A DNA stretch of 64,000 nucleotides from Holtermannia corniformis (GCA_001599935.1 BCIJ01000006.1:186001-250000), one strand, 5' to 3'. Positions 20,370 through 34,373 are shown, numbered from the stretch's first letter. Translations and numbers: made by a program. Notes: generated by a model not told the origin, from the sequence alone.

Positions 20370-20678
20370 ATGCAGCGCAACGTAACGCACCCCATCATGT
20401 CTTCCACACCCGACCCGCGCACCGAGAGGGATATCGCTATAGATAAACTGCATGCTACTACCAAGGCCATCGACCTGAAGCTAATCGCGTCGACGGAGTC
20501 AATGCAGCAAGATCAGTCCTATCTCGACGTGACGCAACTCTGCAAGGACAGGCGCGAGCGCCTCACTCAGGAGAAGATCAGTCCTACGGTTATCGAATCG
20601 TCCGAAACTGCATTTAGATCTCTATGCTTCGTACTGAACAACCCGTACCCTGAGCGAGGCCGATATATGAGGCCGTGA
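20370..20678 (+). CDS. Hypothetical small protein, divergent tandem family member D
   Basis: 102 aa from ATG 20370 (MQRNVTHPIMSSTPDPRTER). The central segment STESMQQDQSYLDVTQLCKD, RRERLTQEKI aligns with member B's SMSEADYHLALKVLDRERT, but the LDR motif has become CKDRRER and the SIxxF block is not preserved. It is the most diverged of the four neighbouring ORFs. Its stop lies 75 bp from the stop of the convergent DUF1365 gene. No known domain. Confidence 0.45.
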   Translation: MQRNVTHPIMSSTPDPRTERDIAIDKLHATTKAIDLKLIASTESMQQDQSYLDVTQLCKDRRERLTQEKISPTVIESSETAFRSLCFVLNNPYPERGRYMRP

Positions 20679-20752
20679 GCGCATGTACTGCTGGGAACTC
20701 GGCGCGGAAGGCGCAAGGAGTCGGACCAGACGAGGTTGAGGATATGCATAGC

Positions 20753-22525
20753 TTACTGGTCCAAGCCATCTGGAGTCATATTGCCGTACAATAGACTACC
20801 CAGGTCCTGGTACCGTGACTCATCTGACTCGAGGGCTGTTCGTGGTCGCAAAACACCAGCCCACAGACTCCACGGCTCCTTCCCGGGTACGAATTTGGCA
20901 CCGACAGACCTCATGAGTGCGAACTCCAGTCGATCTGCCAGGTATGGTATGGCCAGTATCGCCAAAAGTCGCGGCGACAGAGGATGACTAGCCTCTGTCA
21001 GAAAGTGTGGCGGATAAGGAGGAGAAAGCTCTGGTGGAAGAGTATCTGGCTTGGCGAAGGATAGGTAAAAGTCAAGATGGCGTTGTCGCAGATACGCGGC
21101 GACGCGTTGCACAAGTGGTACCGGTTGTGCAATGTCAGCGCTTTGTGGGGTGAAGAAACCGGCAAAGTCGGTGGCGGTCGAGAAGGTGGTGTGTCCTTCC
21201 TCCTGCGCTGCGAGAAGGAAGTGTTGGACGGTGACTGAGCGCACTAGGAGTGCAAAAAAGTGGGGTAGGTTTGTGTTGACGACGGTCAATTCGCCTTTGA
21301 CATCGGCGGCGGAGGGAAAAAAACAGACAGCCGGACGATCATACGTGAAGCGGATCTCCAGTGAACGGCCGCTCTCTTGCGCACGATGGTCTGCCCACTC
21401 GGTGACGAGCGCCTCGCTTGCCGTCTCAACCCAGCTGGTCGCTTGCCAGCCAACTGGCACGCCAGCCCCTTCATCATCTTCGCGCACACCATTCCATGAC
21501 GGAGTGATGGCTGGACCGTCGAGCTCTCTCTGCTTTTCGATGGGCTCAGGACGAGGGTACACCAACAATTTCTTCTCGTAGTGCAGTCGGTAGGCGTGAT
21601 ACAGAATACGAGGGGTGGTCAGGAAAAGGTCGAAAGGGTAGCGAAGCAGCATAGTGACAATGGCGATTGATCCTCCATTGAGTGGTACGGGTCGGCGAGA
21701 TGCGTGCGAGTGTAGCACGGCATGGAGCTTTTGCTCGCGAGCTGGCGTCAACAATCTCAGAGAGACCTTGACCTTCGGCCACGATCCTGAACTCGCAAGA
21801 GGATCAAGGAGATCCAGGCGGTAGTAACCGTCCCTAGAGTTGAACGGGGAGACGTGGAAGGAGCGAGGAAAGGTCCAGGCGTGGGTGAAGCCTGCCGCTG
21901 GTTCATGGACGTATTGCGAGGTGCGCTTGAGCACGTAAGCGTGTCTATATCTCGTCAGCAAACTGCTAGCATTTCCGAGAGCTGCTTACTTCTCGCCAAA
22001 GGTGTTGTGCACCTCTAGTACCACACATAACAGTGCCGCGATCTCGCCACTTTCGTCCGGTTCTCGGCGCTCGTACACATACCACACGGACAGTGGATTG
22101 ATGCCCTCGAAGCCGAGGCAGCTGGGCATCGTCAGCAGCCAGACTCTGCCGACTTGCTGAGGGACAATCTCGTGCGTTGCTAGTAGCGCCTCGAGCTTGT
22201 CTCGCAACCCCTGCTCTCCAGCTGTCAAGTAGCCCCGGGATCGGAGCCCGAGTAGCTTGCGCCAAGGTGCCCCGCCATAGCTGAACAGCCCAAAGCTATT
22301 ATCTAGAACACCTGCACCTGCTTCATCGATGTCGACGGCGACATACAACAGCGGATAGCTGAATGCATGTCGTGACGGGGCTGGTAGTGATCGAGAATGT
22401 GAAGTGTAAGCCGGGAGGAGGAGTGACGGGAGCGCCCGAGGGTTGATCGGAGGTTTTGGTCGAGCTGCTATCCGGTAGCCGACGACGGCAACGCCTGCAA
22501 TAGACGCAATGAAGAGCACCCACAT
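20753..22525 (-). CDS. DUF1365 family protein
   Basis: Two exons. ATG at 22525 (MWVLFIASIAGVAVVGYRI), a hydrophobic N-terminal segment that could be a signal anchor. The DUF1365 domain then shows SRHAFSYPLLYVAVDIDE, SFGLFSYGGAPWRKLLGLR, RVWLLTMPSCLGFEGINPLS, VWYVYERRE, LEVHNTFGEKHAYVL (joined over the intron 21970-22014 or close to it), WTFPRSFHVSPFNSRDGYY and VSLRLL. A long C-terminal part (to stop 20753-20755) is specific to fungi. In bacteria the family is often found next to cyclopropane fatty acid synthase genes. Here a CFA-like methyltransferase lies 39 kb away at 61.3 kb. Biochemical role unknown. Confidence 0.85.
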
Positions 22526-22705
22526 CAACTGTGAAAGCTCTGAGAGAGAGGGATGCGGTCGTCAGCTCGACAACCGGCATCGCGCATCGGCATATGAAAC
22601 CGCGACGAGGTCTGTGCCTGAGCGACTCGAGTTGCCTTCCGACATTATTGTCGTGGTAAACCGTCCACACACAGAGACTTCGATCTGTTGGATGAGTCAA
22701 GCGTG
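22526..22705. promoter_or_regulatory. Divergent promoter of DUF1365 gene and RAI1
   Basis: Only 180 bp between two divergent start codons, so the 5' regions must be shared. No specific element is recognised. Confidence 0.4.
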
Positions 22706-24167
22706 ATGGAGGCCCCTTTCTTACCCCTACCGCCTCAAGAAGTCGTACAGCAGCCGTCCGTGCCCTACAAACGGCCCAAGCTCATCTCGACCTATTCGCA
22801 CCTTCCCGACCGGACGCTGGTGCACGATGACTCGGCCATGGCGATATACACTGGCGCGCCTTTGGGGAGTGATCTCTACTATGGCTTTGAAGGCCGAACG
22901 GAGCGAGATGAGGAGGTGGAAGAACATCTGGACGGGCTGTGTGATGCTTTACGTGAAATGAGCAATGGGGGCACGAGCTGGACACCTGGTGGATTGGTGA
23001 CTTGGCGAGGCATGGCGACGAGGTATGCTTTGAAGCATTTTGGGTGGTGGGGGCTTACACGCCAGGTTGATGACAGCCCCTTACGAGCAGCAAGAAGGTT
23101 GGGAGATGACGGCTGTTGCCCTGAACGGTAGTGTTTATCTCGAGCTGCACGACCCAGTCGACGCTCGGCGAGCTAGGTGGGCCATTAGAGACTTAGCGTC
23201 TCATGCTCACCAACGTAGACTCGCTGACCAGAAAACATACGCGAAACAAAGCTACGTCGGCTACTCTTTCGAGTCCTACTCGACTCGTCCGGCGGATAAC
23301 AGTGGTGGATACGACCCATCAGCTCCCAAAGGGTGGTCTGGTGATGTCAATACCAATGTACAGTGGTGCTGGTGGGTGCCGTGCGAGCGATATCCAACAA
23401 TGCTGATGCCATTCAGCATCGTGGAGTCGGCGATTGGCGAGGTACCCTTGTTGTTGGGTGGGGAGGTCGATTGCGTGACGGGTGAGTACGTTTATGAGCT
23501 ACGGTACTCTCTGACATGATATAGAGGAGGGCATACCCAAACTGAACAAGAGCATGGAACTGAAGACAAACATGGTCATTCAGAATGCACGGCACGATGC
23601 CACCTTCCACAAGCAAGTCCCCATACGGTCGTAAAGGGTTTCAAACTGATTGCAGCACAGAAAGCTGTTGAAACACTGGGCCCAAAGCTATCTGCTGGGT
23701 GTCCCCGTGGGTCGATCAGTAGTGTTACCGGCGTCGCTGACCAAAGCAGACGGTGGAAGTCGGTTTCCGAGATAGCAATGGCGTCCTGCAGAGTTTGAAA
23801 CGCTTCAACACGCTAGACATCCCGCAAGTGTACGTTTTGTTCCCGGTCATGCGTTCAGTCACTGACGTGCTCTAACAGGGTAGCTAGCTCTTCGGCTGCG
23901 CCATGGCATCCCAAGCCGTCCCTAGCGTTCCTGCAGGCGATTGGCACTTTTCTAATCACCAACGTCCTACCTTCCGACCGGTTTCCGATCGGAAGCGAAC
24001 CCATGGACGCAGAATCACCACTGCCTGAAGCTGTCATCTGGCGACTTGCGTTCGAGCCGGGCCGCGGGTGCAGTCTGCGCGTAGTGGACGATGCATCGGA
24101 CAAGGATCGCTGGGGTGGCGTTCTGAGAGAGGATTATGTACGCTGGATCACTGGCGGTCGACCATGA
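22706..24167 (+). CDS. RAI1: RAI1/DXO-type mRNA decapping nuclease
   Basis: Decapping and pyrophosphohydrolase enzyme that partners the nuclear exonuclease Rat1 and removes faulty caps. ATG 22706 (MEAPFLPLPP). Domains in order: YKRPKLISTYSHLPDR, then GLVTWRGMATRLMTAPYE over an intron, EGWEMTAVALNGSVYLELHD, KQSYVGYSFESYST, the catalytic LGGEVDCVT, ELKTNMVIQN (E-x-K), LLKHWAQSYLLGVP, VEVGFRDSNGVLQSL. The acidic residues and lysine of the DXO active site are present. The intron 23613-23660 needs a GC donor (AA/GCAAGT), because only that phase gives HKKLLKHW. The protein ends ITGGRP at TGA 24165-24167. Confidence 0.93.
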
Positions 24168-24417
24168 CCCTCATGCATGTGAGCACGTAACACGAGCCTG
24201 TGATGCAGCTCATGCGTCATCGGTAGATTTTGAGCGCTTGCACTCCTTTGCAGTGTGTCACGGGTACTCCTTTGAGGTACCCATCGTAGCATCCACTGAC
24301 ACGTCGAAAGGAGAGCACCGCTTTGCGTCGCAGATCACGCTGCGCAAATGTAGCCCCAAAGCGCAACCACATTGACCGATCCTATAAGCTGCTGGTCAGA
24401 CGGGCAAACCAGTAACC

Positions 24418-24734
24418 ATGTCGAGCAGTGCAGCGTCAAGCGCAGCCGCCGAGCCGTCGCAAGGGACCACGAGTAATTCCAAAGACTTTCTTGCGCCCGA
24501 GTGCGATAGTGTGGCCAACGCCGAGGCGTGCTACGATGCGATGCCGGCGTGGAAGATTGCCGGTGAGTAGTTGCTTGGACTGGGTTGAGAGCTGATGGTG
24601 CTGCAGTCATTGTGATCTCTGCGCTTATAGGTTTGGCTGTACTGGGATTACTCCTCAAATGGTATACAAGACACAACAAGCAGAAACACGAGTTGAAGCT
24701 CGCAAAGGCCAGTCAGAAAACAGTCTCGGCCTGA
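24418..24734 (+). CDS. Small single-pass membrane protein
   Basis: Two exons joined at GCC-G/TC. Exon 1 gives a Ser/Ala-rich head (MSSSAASSAAAEPSQG) and ECDSVANAEACYDAMPAWK. Exon 2 gives the membrane span VIVISALIGLAVLGLLLKW and a short basic tail YTRHNKQKHELKLAKA. About 90 aa. The two cysteines in the head could form a disulfide outside the cell or in a lumen. The positive tail after the span suggests an N-out, C-in topology without a cleavable signal. The family is not recognised. Confidence 0.65.
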
Positions 24735-24924
24735 CTGGATCTGTTCACGTACAGCCCATGTGTATCACTGCATGTATGTAATAGCCTCGTCAAGATGCGC
24801 ACGCTTGCCGCTGAGGGTGGTTTGGCTTCATGTGCATCGTTGGAGCCCCACGACTCATGACGATCTCCACGGCAAGGTATGGTCTGCGCCTGCGTTTGCC
24901 CTCGAGGGCAGCACCAACGTAAGC

Positions 24925-26142
24925 ATGGCTCCCATCATGCCGACCTTGCGTGTCGTCCTCTTCTCCCTGTCCTTGATCGTCATCGGCGTCGTCGTCAATC
25001 TCTCCCTGACCGTGAGCTTGCTCGTCAAGCCGGTTTCAGAACACTTGGCCTGGCAAATCGCCTGCACGACTGCGTGGGTCTGCACCGTATCCTTCCATGC
25101 GATCCCAGGCTGACAAGGCTCCAGTACAGCTCTATGGAGCTATATGCAATACTACTTTGAAGTCTGGCTGAATGCCCGTCCAGTCCTCACATTCTCCGGG
25201 GACACGGTCCCGCCGCTCGAAGGCGCCGTCATCCTCTCTGTACGTTCTGAGCGTACCTGGAGAAGGTGCTGATCGCGCAGAACCACCTCGGGTACTCGGA
25301 CTATTTCCTCGTACAGGCGCTAGCGACGCGCGCCGGGATGCTAGGCCGTTGTCGCTATTTTGCGAAAAAGGCACTCGTCTACCAGATCCCAGTCTTTGGA
25401 TGGTCGCTATGGGTCAGTCTCGCGCTTGTATGTCTCGGCATTGTCGAGACTGATCTCGATCCGGTCGCAGGCTGTCGGGATGATCCTCGTCTCGAGGAAT
25501 TGGACGTCTGATGGTGGCTTGATCCGGTACGTCAATAAACCCGAGTTCAGGTTGCTAGACTATGGAAACCTAGCTGAACATGACAGTGACGCATTCTCGC
25601 GCGTCAAGACGAACGCGTACGATTGCTGGATCATCCTATATCCCGAAGGGACTCGGCGATCGACCAACAAAGTCCTCCAGGTATATATCTAGCCCAGCTT
25701 GCAAGACTGAACTGACTCTCGCGCAGTCACAGGCGTTTGCACGCAAGCATGACAAGCCCGAGCTGGAACATGTCTTGTATCCTCGTACCCGCGGGTTCGT
25801 AAGCACCATCCAGGGTTCGTGTCTTTCCCTGCCTGTGTACAGGGACGTTGCTGACACCAAGCAGAGCTGCGCGACTCGCACATCAAGCACATCTATGATC
25901 TAACGTTATCCTACACTGTTCCGGACGGCGCGCAGCGGGTCCCGTCCCAACTTGAGATCTTGAGCTGCGCGGATCTAGCCAAGGCTGGGTATGGGTTCCA
26001 TGTGGACGTGCGCCGAATCGCGATTGTGGATCTGCCAGAAGATGAGAGCGGTCTGCAGGCGTGGCTGGAGGAGGCTTGGGTGCGCAAGGACACGCTTCTG
26101 AGGCGTGGCTTTGGTACGAACGGTGCCAGCAAGAAAGAGTAG
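24925..26142 (+). CDS. Lysophospholipid acyltransferase (PlsC/LPLAT family)
   Basis: Membrane-bound acyltransferase that esterifies a lysophospholipid or lysophosphatidate, likely in the ER. ATG 24925 with a first membrane segment (LRVVLFSLSLIVIGVVVNLS). Across several short introns the frame gives SYMQYYFEVWLNARP, VLIAQNHLGYSDYFLVQ (the NHxxxxD catalytic motif, box I), CRYFAKKALVYQIPVFGWS (box II region), WIILYPEGTRRS (EGTR, box III), then ELEHVLYPRTRGFVSTIQ (box IV-like) and YDLTLSYTVPDG. This order matches the AGPAT/LCLAT-type branch. The first exon may have an additional upstream part. TAG at 26140-26142, only 11 bp from the stop of the convergent gene. Confidence 0.85.
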
Positions 26143-26153
26143 AGATGCATGGA

Positions 26154-27017
26154 CTAGCGCAAGCGAAGGTATGCAAGCTGGGACGTGTCAGTAACACGAT
26201 GAAGCGAACAAAGCAACGTACCAGGAGCGCACCGGAACCAGTCGCGACACCGACGAGATACTGCAGGATACTGAACTTTGCCTGCTCAATCTGCGTGCGC
26301 AAGCCCGCAATCTCGCTCTCGATCCGGGTATCGACCTCTTTGATCTTGAGTTCCTGCTGGGACGACTCGTCGCGGATCCGGCCTGTCATGATTCATCAGG
26401 CGCCGGACGGCTCGGCGAGCGCTTTGAACGCACCCTTTTCTAGGTTGAGATCCAGCCTGACACCGGCCTGGGTCCGCGTGACCTCCTCCCTGAGCCTCTG
26501 CTTGAGCTTCTCGACGTCGGCCATCAACCGATCGTTTTCCGTCTTCATGAGGGTCAAGTCATTCTTTTCGTGGAGCTGCAGTTCCGACTTGAGCTGAGCA
26601 AAGTCGACTTTTTGCGTGTAGCGTTGCTATAGCTACCGTCAGTCCAGTCCCAACATCAGATGGTAGCGCCAGCGCTAGCAGCATGCGGATAGACTGACCT
26701 TTTCTGACTCTGCCTTTGAAACGAGCGCGACTTCCATCCCCTTTATGCTCTCGTCGACGACCTCGGCCAGAACGGTCATGACGCCCTCTGCTTGGGTGCG
26801 AGTCAAGCCCTCTGATTCGAGCCGTTCGACAAAGCGGTGCGTGTCAAAGTGCGAATTGTGACGGCGCGACGAGGTTGCAAAGGTGCGCGGGCGGCTGAGC
26901 GCTAGTAGGTTGACCATGTCAGTGTCGGTGATGGGTACAAGGTCTGCGCGACGTACCTGAGGCTATGAGTGCGCCTGCCCTGCTTGTTGTTGGCTGACTG
27001 AGCAGTGAGAATGCCAT
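26154..27017 (-). CDS. Mitochondrial coiled-coil protein, DUF1640 / CCDC90-MCUR1 family
   Basis: Inner-membrane coiled-coil protein of the MCUR1/CCDC90/Fmp32 group. Exon 1 (ATG 27017) reads MAFSLLSQPTTSRAGALIAS and joins ALSRPRTFATSSRRHNSHF, a mitochondrial presequence rich in Arg/Ser without acids. The family core follows: FDTHRFVERLESEGLTRTQA, EGVMTVLAEVVDESIKGME, then long heptad-rich helices (RYTQKVDFAQLKSELQLHEK, MKTENDRLMADVEKLKQRLR, RIRDESSQQELKIKEVDTRI). The C-terminal membrane helix is SILQYLVGVATGSGALLLAY, and the protein ends LRLR at the stop codon at 26154-26156. A start at the downstream ATG 26917 would lose the presequence, so I prefer the spliced start. Confidence 0.88.
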
Positions 27018-27239
27018 TGTGTGGTGTAGGGTGAGGTTGGATGTAGACGTTGTGCTGATCGACAGTGACGTGACTGAACACCGTCGCGGCTGGTCATTCT
27101 TTTGTTTAATCCAATTCGCCACTGCGCGTTGCCACGTGACCGATGGAAATGTTTGACGGCGGTTGCACCCAACAGCGCATCAACACAGGCCAAGCGCACA
27201 CGGCCAGGACAGAGATTATCGGGTAGAGAGCAACCCACC
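27018..27239. promoter_or_regulatory. Divergent promoter of the DUF1640 gene and MAK16
   Basis: 222 bp between divergent starts. Contains CACGTG at 27133-27138 within GCCACGTGACC. E-box function is inferred only. Confidence 0.4.
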
Positions 27240-28698
27240 ATGCAGGTGTGTAGAGCATATGCGACGTGCAAGCCGAAAGGCGGTAGCTGACGCAATGATC
27301 CGATAGTCCGACGAGCTCATCTGGTCCGTCATCAACCAGCAGTGAGTGGCAGAGCGCATAGCCGGAGCATCCGCACATATGCTGACGAGCCGCTAGATTC
27401 TGCTCGTACAAAGTCAAGTGCGTGCAACGCGGTCAAGCTGCAAGAGAGCAAGCAAACTGACAGCGCACAGATCCGTCGACCAAAACTTTTGCCGAAACGA
27501 ATACAACCTCACGGGTTTCTGCAGTCGGCAGTCATGCCCGCTCGCTAACTCGCGCTATGCGACAGTCAGGGAAAAGGAGGGTGAGTCTGGGTTCAGCCAG
27601 AGTTATGCTGCTATCGTCGAGGCTGACGACCAATCATCTTAGGCGTATTGTATTTGTACATGAAGACGATTGAGCGTGCTCACTCGCCTGCAAACCTGTG
27701 GGAGCGGGTCAGGCTGTCGAACAACTATGCAAAGGCTCTGGAGCAGGTCCGTGGGTGACTGCCAACGAGTGGTCCAAGCTGACATTGGCCATAGATCGAC
27801 AAGGAGCTCATCTACTGGCCCAACTTTATCACACACAAATGCAAGCAGAGGATCACCAAGATTACACAGTACCTGATCAAGATGCGGCGATTGAGCCTGA
27901 CGCAACAGTATGTTGCTTTCACTGGAGGACTTGATATGAGCTAACGCCGCCAGACCCAAGATGGTCGGGATCAAGAAGAAGCTGGATCGGCGCGAGGCGA
28001 CCCGAGAGCGCAAAGCGCTCGCAGCTGCCCACCTTGAGAAATCGATTGAAAAGGAGCTACTCGAGCGCCTACGTTCAAAGGCGTACGGTGACGCCCCGCT
28101 CAACGTCAACGAGGACGTGTGGCAAATGGTGCTCGAGGCAGACAAGGTCAAGGCCGGCAAGGATCTTGAAGCCGAGCTCGAGGATGACGAGAGCGATGAA
28201 GAGTTTGACGAGCTCGAGGAGGAGGACGAGGCCGGTCAGCGCGAGTTTGTCGAAGATGATGAGAGTGGGAGCGAGGTCGGTGATATGGAGGACTGGAGTG
28301 CTGATGGGGTATGTCGGATCGCCGTGCTGTTGGCTTCAGCTGACTCTACGATCAGTATGACGAGTTTGATTCGGATGAGGAGGGTTCAGAGGAAGGCGCA
28401 GAGTTCCCGTCGGATCTCGAGGTCTCGGATGAGGACGATGAGGGCAAAGAGGACGAGCCGGCGCCAAGCAAGGGCAAGGGCAAGGCGCCGGGTCCAGCAC
28501 CTGCGGGTCCAGCTGCCGGTGCAAAGCGCAAGCAGCCACCAAAGTCGGGCGGCGCCAAGAAGGATGCCAAGCGGCGTAAGTCTCGACATGTCACTCGGAC
28601 CGATACCACACTGACAGAGCACAGGCGCACCCCGCGTCGACGTCGAATACGAGATGGAGACCGAGCCGCTGTCAAAAGAGATGCTCAAGAACTGGTAG
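27240..28698 (+). CDS. MAK16: Ribosome biogenesis protein MAK16
   Basis: Nucleolar protein needed for 60S subunit assembly. The first coding exon is only ATGCAG (27240-27245). After three introns the sequence is [56 protein letters not shown]. Then [105 protein letters not shown]. The cysteines of the RBM13-type zinc-binding module ([19 protein letters not shown]) are all present. An acidic tail follows, ending [16 protein letters not shown] at TAG 28696-28698. Convergent with MED4, with 42 bp between. Confidence 0.97.
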
Positions 28699-28740
28699 CA
28701 CTCGGGCTAGTGACGATCATGAGACGTATGCATGTCTGGC

Positions 28741-29605
28741 TCAGTCGCTATCCGACATGTCAGAGTTGAGGTCGAGATCCCAGACTTTGCTCATATCGTT
28801 TGTCCGCTCGTGCTGTTCGGCGAGCAGAGCGGCGGCCGCTTGAGCTTCGGGATCGAGTGGTAGAGGCGGTGCGAGGGTGTTGTGCGCTTGTGCGGCAAAG
28901 TGGCCAGGTGACGGCGCTTGGACTATTGAACGTGGTGTCAGTGTGCGCAGGGGAGGGACCAGACTGACCGGCTGGAGCGTTGCCGTCCATCGTCTTGAAG
29001 TCGCCATACCGACCCATGACTTGGCCCTCTCGATGCATACGACCCGAACGCATCTGTGCTTCGGTCGGGTATGGAAAGGATGCGAGCGTTGGGCCGCCAA
29101 GTAGGTTGGAGATGGGTTCAGACGTGTACGGTGCGAGTGCTTGGGCGTGCGCCAGCAGGTGGTCGACCGCGACGGGTGCTGTAAGTCTCTCAGCATATGC
29201 GCACCAGCAGTTGTAACAGATAGATCATGGCGTACCCTTCTGAGCCTTGTCGATCGCAGCGGCCGTCTCACGGCCATCATCAATCATGCCCTGGAGCTCA
29301 CTCCGTCCCGTCTCGAGCGTGACGAGCATTGCGCGGACACGGCGTTCCAGTCCCATGACTTCAGCCTTTTGCTTCATCATCGCTTGATACGCTAGCTGGT
29401 GCTGCCTCGCCTCTTCCAGCAACGCGCCCATCTCATCCGTCGTAGTCGCCAGGGCGGCGTAAAGCCGTGGAATCGGTGCTGGCGACGGTTGAGCCGGGTT
29501 GGCGATGGATGCAAACAGTTGTGAGAGCAGCTGGGACTGTGTAGAGACGTTGGATAGGAGGCGTGAAGCGATTGGGATCGTGCGAGGAGCAAGATCGCCG
29601 GCCAT
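28741..29605 (-). CDS. MED4: Mediator complex subunit 4
   Basis: Middle-module subunit of Mediator, linking activators to RNA polymerase II. ATG at 29605 (MAGDLAPRTIPIASRLLSN). A coiled helical region follows (LYAALATTTDEMGALLEEAR, QAMMKQKAEVMGLERRVRAM, ELQGMIDDGRETAAAIDKAQ). After an intron come VDHLLAHAQALAPYTSEPIS and ASFPYPTEAQMRSGRM. The block ending PTExxMRxG is the MED4 signature (PYPTEEEMRRG in relatives). An acidic tail ends LNSDMSDSD at 28741-28743. The helical core and signature are in the right order and distance, so the call is firm although the subunit is weakly conserved in general. Confidence 0.87.
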
Positions 29606-29740
29606 GGTCGTCGTCGTCGTTGGCAGCGGCACCAAGGATTCGTCCCGACGACAACCACTGGTGGCAACGGCTTTGCTCCGTCAACCGTTCAGCAGGCCGA
29701 CCGAGGGCTCGATACGTGGGCAGAGGAGTCTTGCTACACC
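29606..29740. promoter_or_regulatory. Short divergent promoter of MED4 and SYS1
   Basis: Only 135 bp separate the two start codons, the tightest divergent pair in the window. Transcription start sites must lie within or very near the coding regions. No specific element recognised. Confidence 0.4.
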
Positions 29741-30599
29741 ATGGCAGTGCTCCGGGTACAAGGGTGGGATCCTGTACTGTGAGTTGTCACCGTCCTTTGG
29801 CAGCCAGACGTCGAGCTGATCCATGTCCTTGTAGCATCATCTGCCAAGTGTGTCTCCTCTGGTCCTCCCAGCACCCCTCAGCTGACCATCACAGATCATC
29901 TCCCTGCAAGCGATCCACTACCTCGTCCTCGCCGTCTTCATCCCTCCGCTTCTCACAATCTTCACCTCACCCTCGCTACTAGCCTACTCTGGCGGGCCAT
30001 CGACCGTGTCCCACATTATCGACTGGCGAGAAATGGCGTCCAAGCCGACCGTCTCGTCCGACTTTTTCAGCTCCAACGGCTGGAAGCTCCGTCCGGGCGC
30101 TTGGGCCGGCGGCAAGGAGATTGCAAAGGGGCTCGGAGGGCATGAGATCGAGCTCTGGGACTATGGTGTGGACTCGACGAGAGGATGGTTGATTGGCGCT
30201 GCGTGGATCGTGGCCTCTGCATTCGAGTGAGCGAAACGTGAGTGCATGTAGCCAGTGCTGACGCACAGACAGCGTCGTGCCATTATACTACCTCGTCCGC
30301 AAACCGACCCACATCCTCGACTTTTCCCTCACCCTCAACTTTAACCACCTGATCCTGACAACATACTATGCTGGCCGGTTCCCGCTCTCATTCTGGTATT
30401 GGATCGTGCAGATCTTGGGCGCCATCACCATGGTCGTTGGCGCCGAGCAGGTATGTCTCTTATTAATGACGCAGCGTTTGAGATTTCTAACATGCGGTCG
30501 TAGCTATGCGTCAAGAGGGAGATGACGACGGATCTGGCGGCACCTTGGACCGGCTTGGAGAATGGCGAGGGCGAGACGATCGAGCTAGCAGAGAGATGA
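29741..30599 (+). CDS. SYS1: SYS1, Golgi membrane protein for Arl3/ARFRP1 targeting
   Basis: Multi-spanning Golgi protein that recruits the small GTPase Arl3/ARFRP1. The first exons join as MAVLRVQGWDPVL, IICQ, IISLQAIHYLVLAVFIPPLL, which is the typical SYS1 start (WDPxLIxxQIxSLQxxYY). An inserted loop (SGGPSTVSHIIDWREMASKP) precedes TRGWLIGAAWIVASAF, VVPLYYLVRKPTHILDFSLT, LNFNHLILTTYYAGRFPLSF, WYWIVQILGAITMVVGAEQ, LCVKREMTTDL, the four-helix SYS1 layout. Five exons, one of them only 13 nt (CATCATCTGCCAA). TGA at 30597-30599. Confidence 0.92.
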
Positions 30600-31314
30600 T
30601 GATCAACTTTGGAGCACCCTCGCTGTGCGCAATCAGTATAGTGATTTGACGCTGAGTTACGATGCGCCCATCGACTGACAACGGCAGCGACCTGATCGAG
30701 TGCTGTGAGCAGCCCGTACAGCTGGGCATCACATAGATCTTGACGTCTCGAGCGACACGGCGACGGTACTAAACTCAATGTCGAGCTTATCTTACACCGG
30801 CGCCTTGTCAATGCAAGCTGCACTTTGCAAACACCAGCCGCGTCCTCAAGGATCGGCGTCTTGTGCAGCTCACCACAGCTCGGCCGACAGACAGCGTATA
30901 CTATTGACACTCATGACATTTCCGCTTACAATGAAGCCAGTCGGATCCGCTTCATTCTGACAGAACCGTGTCTCTGAATGTCTGAGTGCTGAACGCGCAG
31001 CGCCACTGCACACGAGCGCTTGCAATTGGGAACAACGGGACAGACGTCGATCGGCAATGTGCTGCAATCTTGGATGACGGTCCCGCGCGTGTTCTCTAGT
31101 CCAGCACTCGGGTGCGACGCCTTGCCAAGTACAGCCAGTCTGCTACGCTGCAGCCCATCAGCCTGAGCCGTAGCTGATGCGCCTAAGCGAAACCGCCTCA
31201 CCCGCCAACTTTCACGTGCTTGTTGCGATTTGAACGCGTTCCGCTTTACGCGTCTTGACAATCTTCAACCACCGACGCGACCAAAGCACCCAGTTCGAGT
31301 GCAGTCAACCGATC
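30600..31314. other. Intergenic region upstream of MCM3
   Basis: 715 bp without a convincing gene. It includes CACGTG at 31213-31218, about 100 bp before the MCM3 start. I did not find a clear cell-cycle box. Confidence 0.45.
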
Positions 31315-34319
<3,005 letters not shown>

Positions 34320-34373
34320 GAGTAGCCAGCCAGTCAGGGGTCTTGGATGTTTGTATCATCATGTATCATTATG

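Noticed and set aside
18301..20678. The small ORFs as exons of one large gene
   Set aside because: Each has its own ATG and stop, they share the same core repeatedly, and no donor/acceptor pairs join them in phase.
26675..26917. Start of the DUF1640 gene at the ATG 26917
   Set aside because: It lies inside an intron when the gene is spliced to the upstream exon, which supplies a proper mitochondrial presequence.
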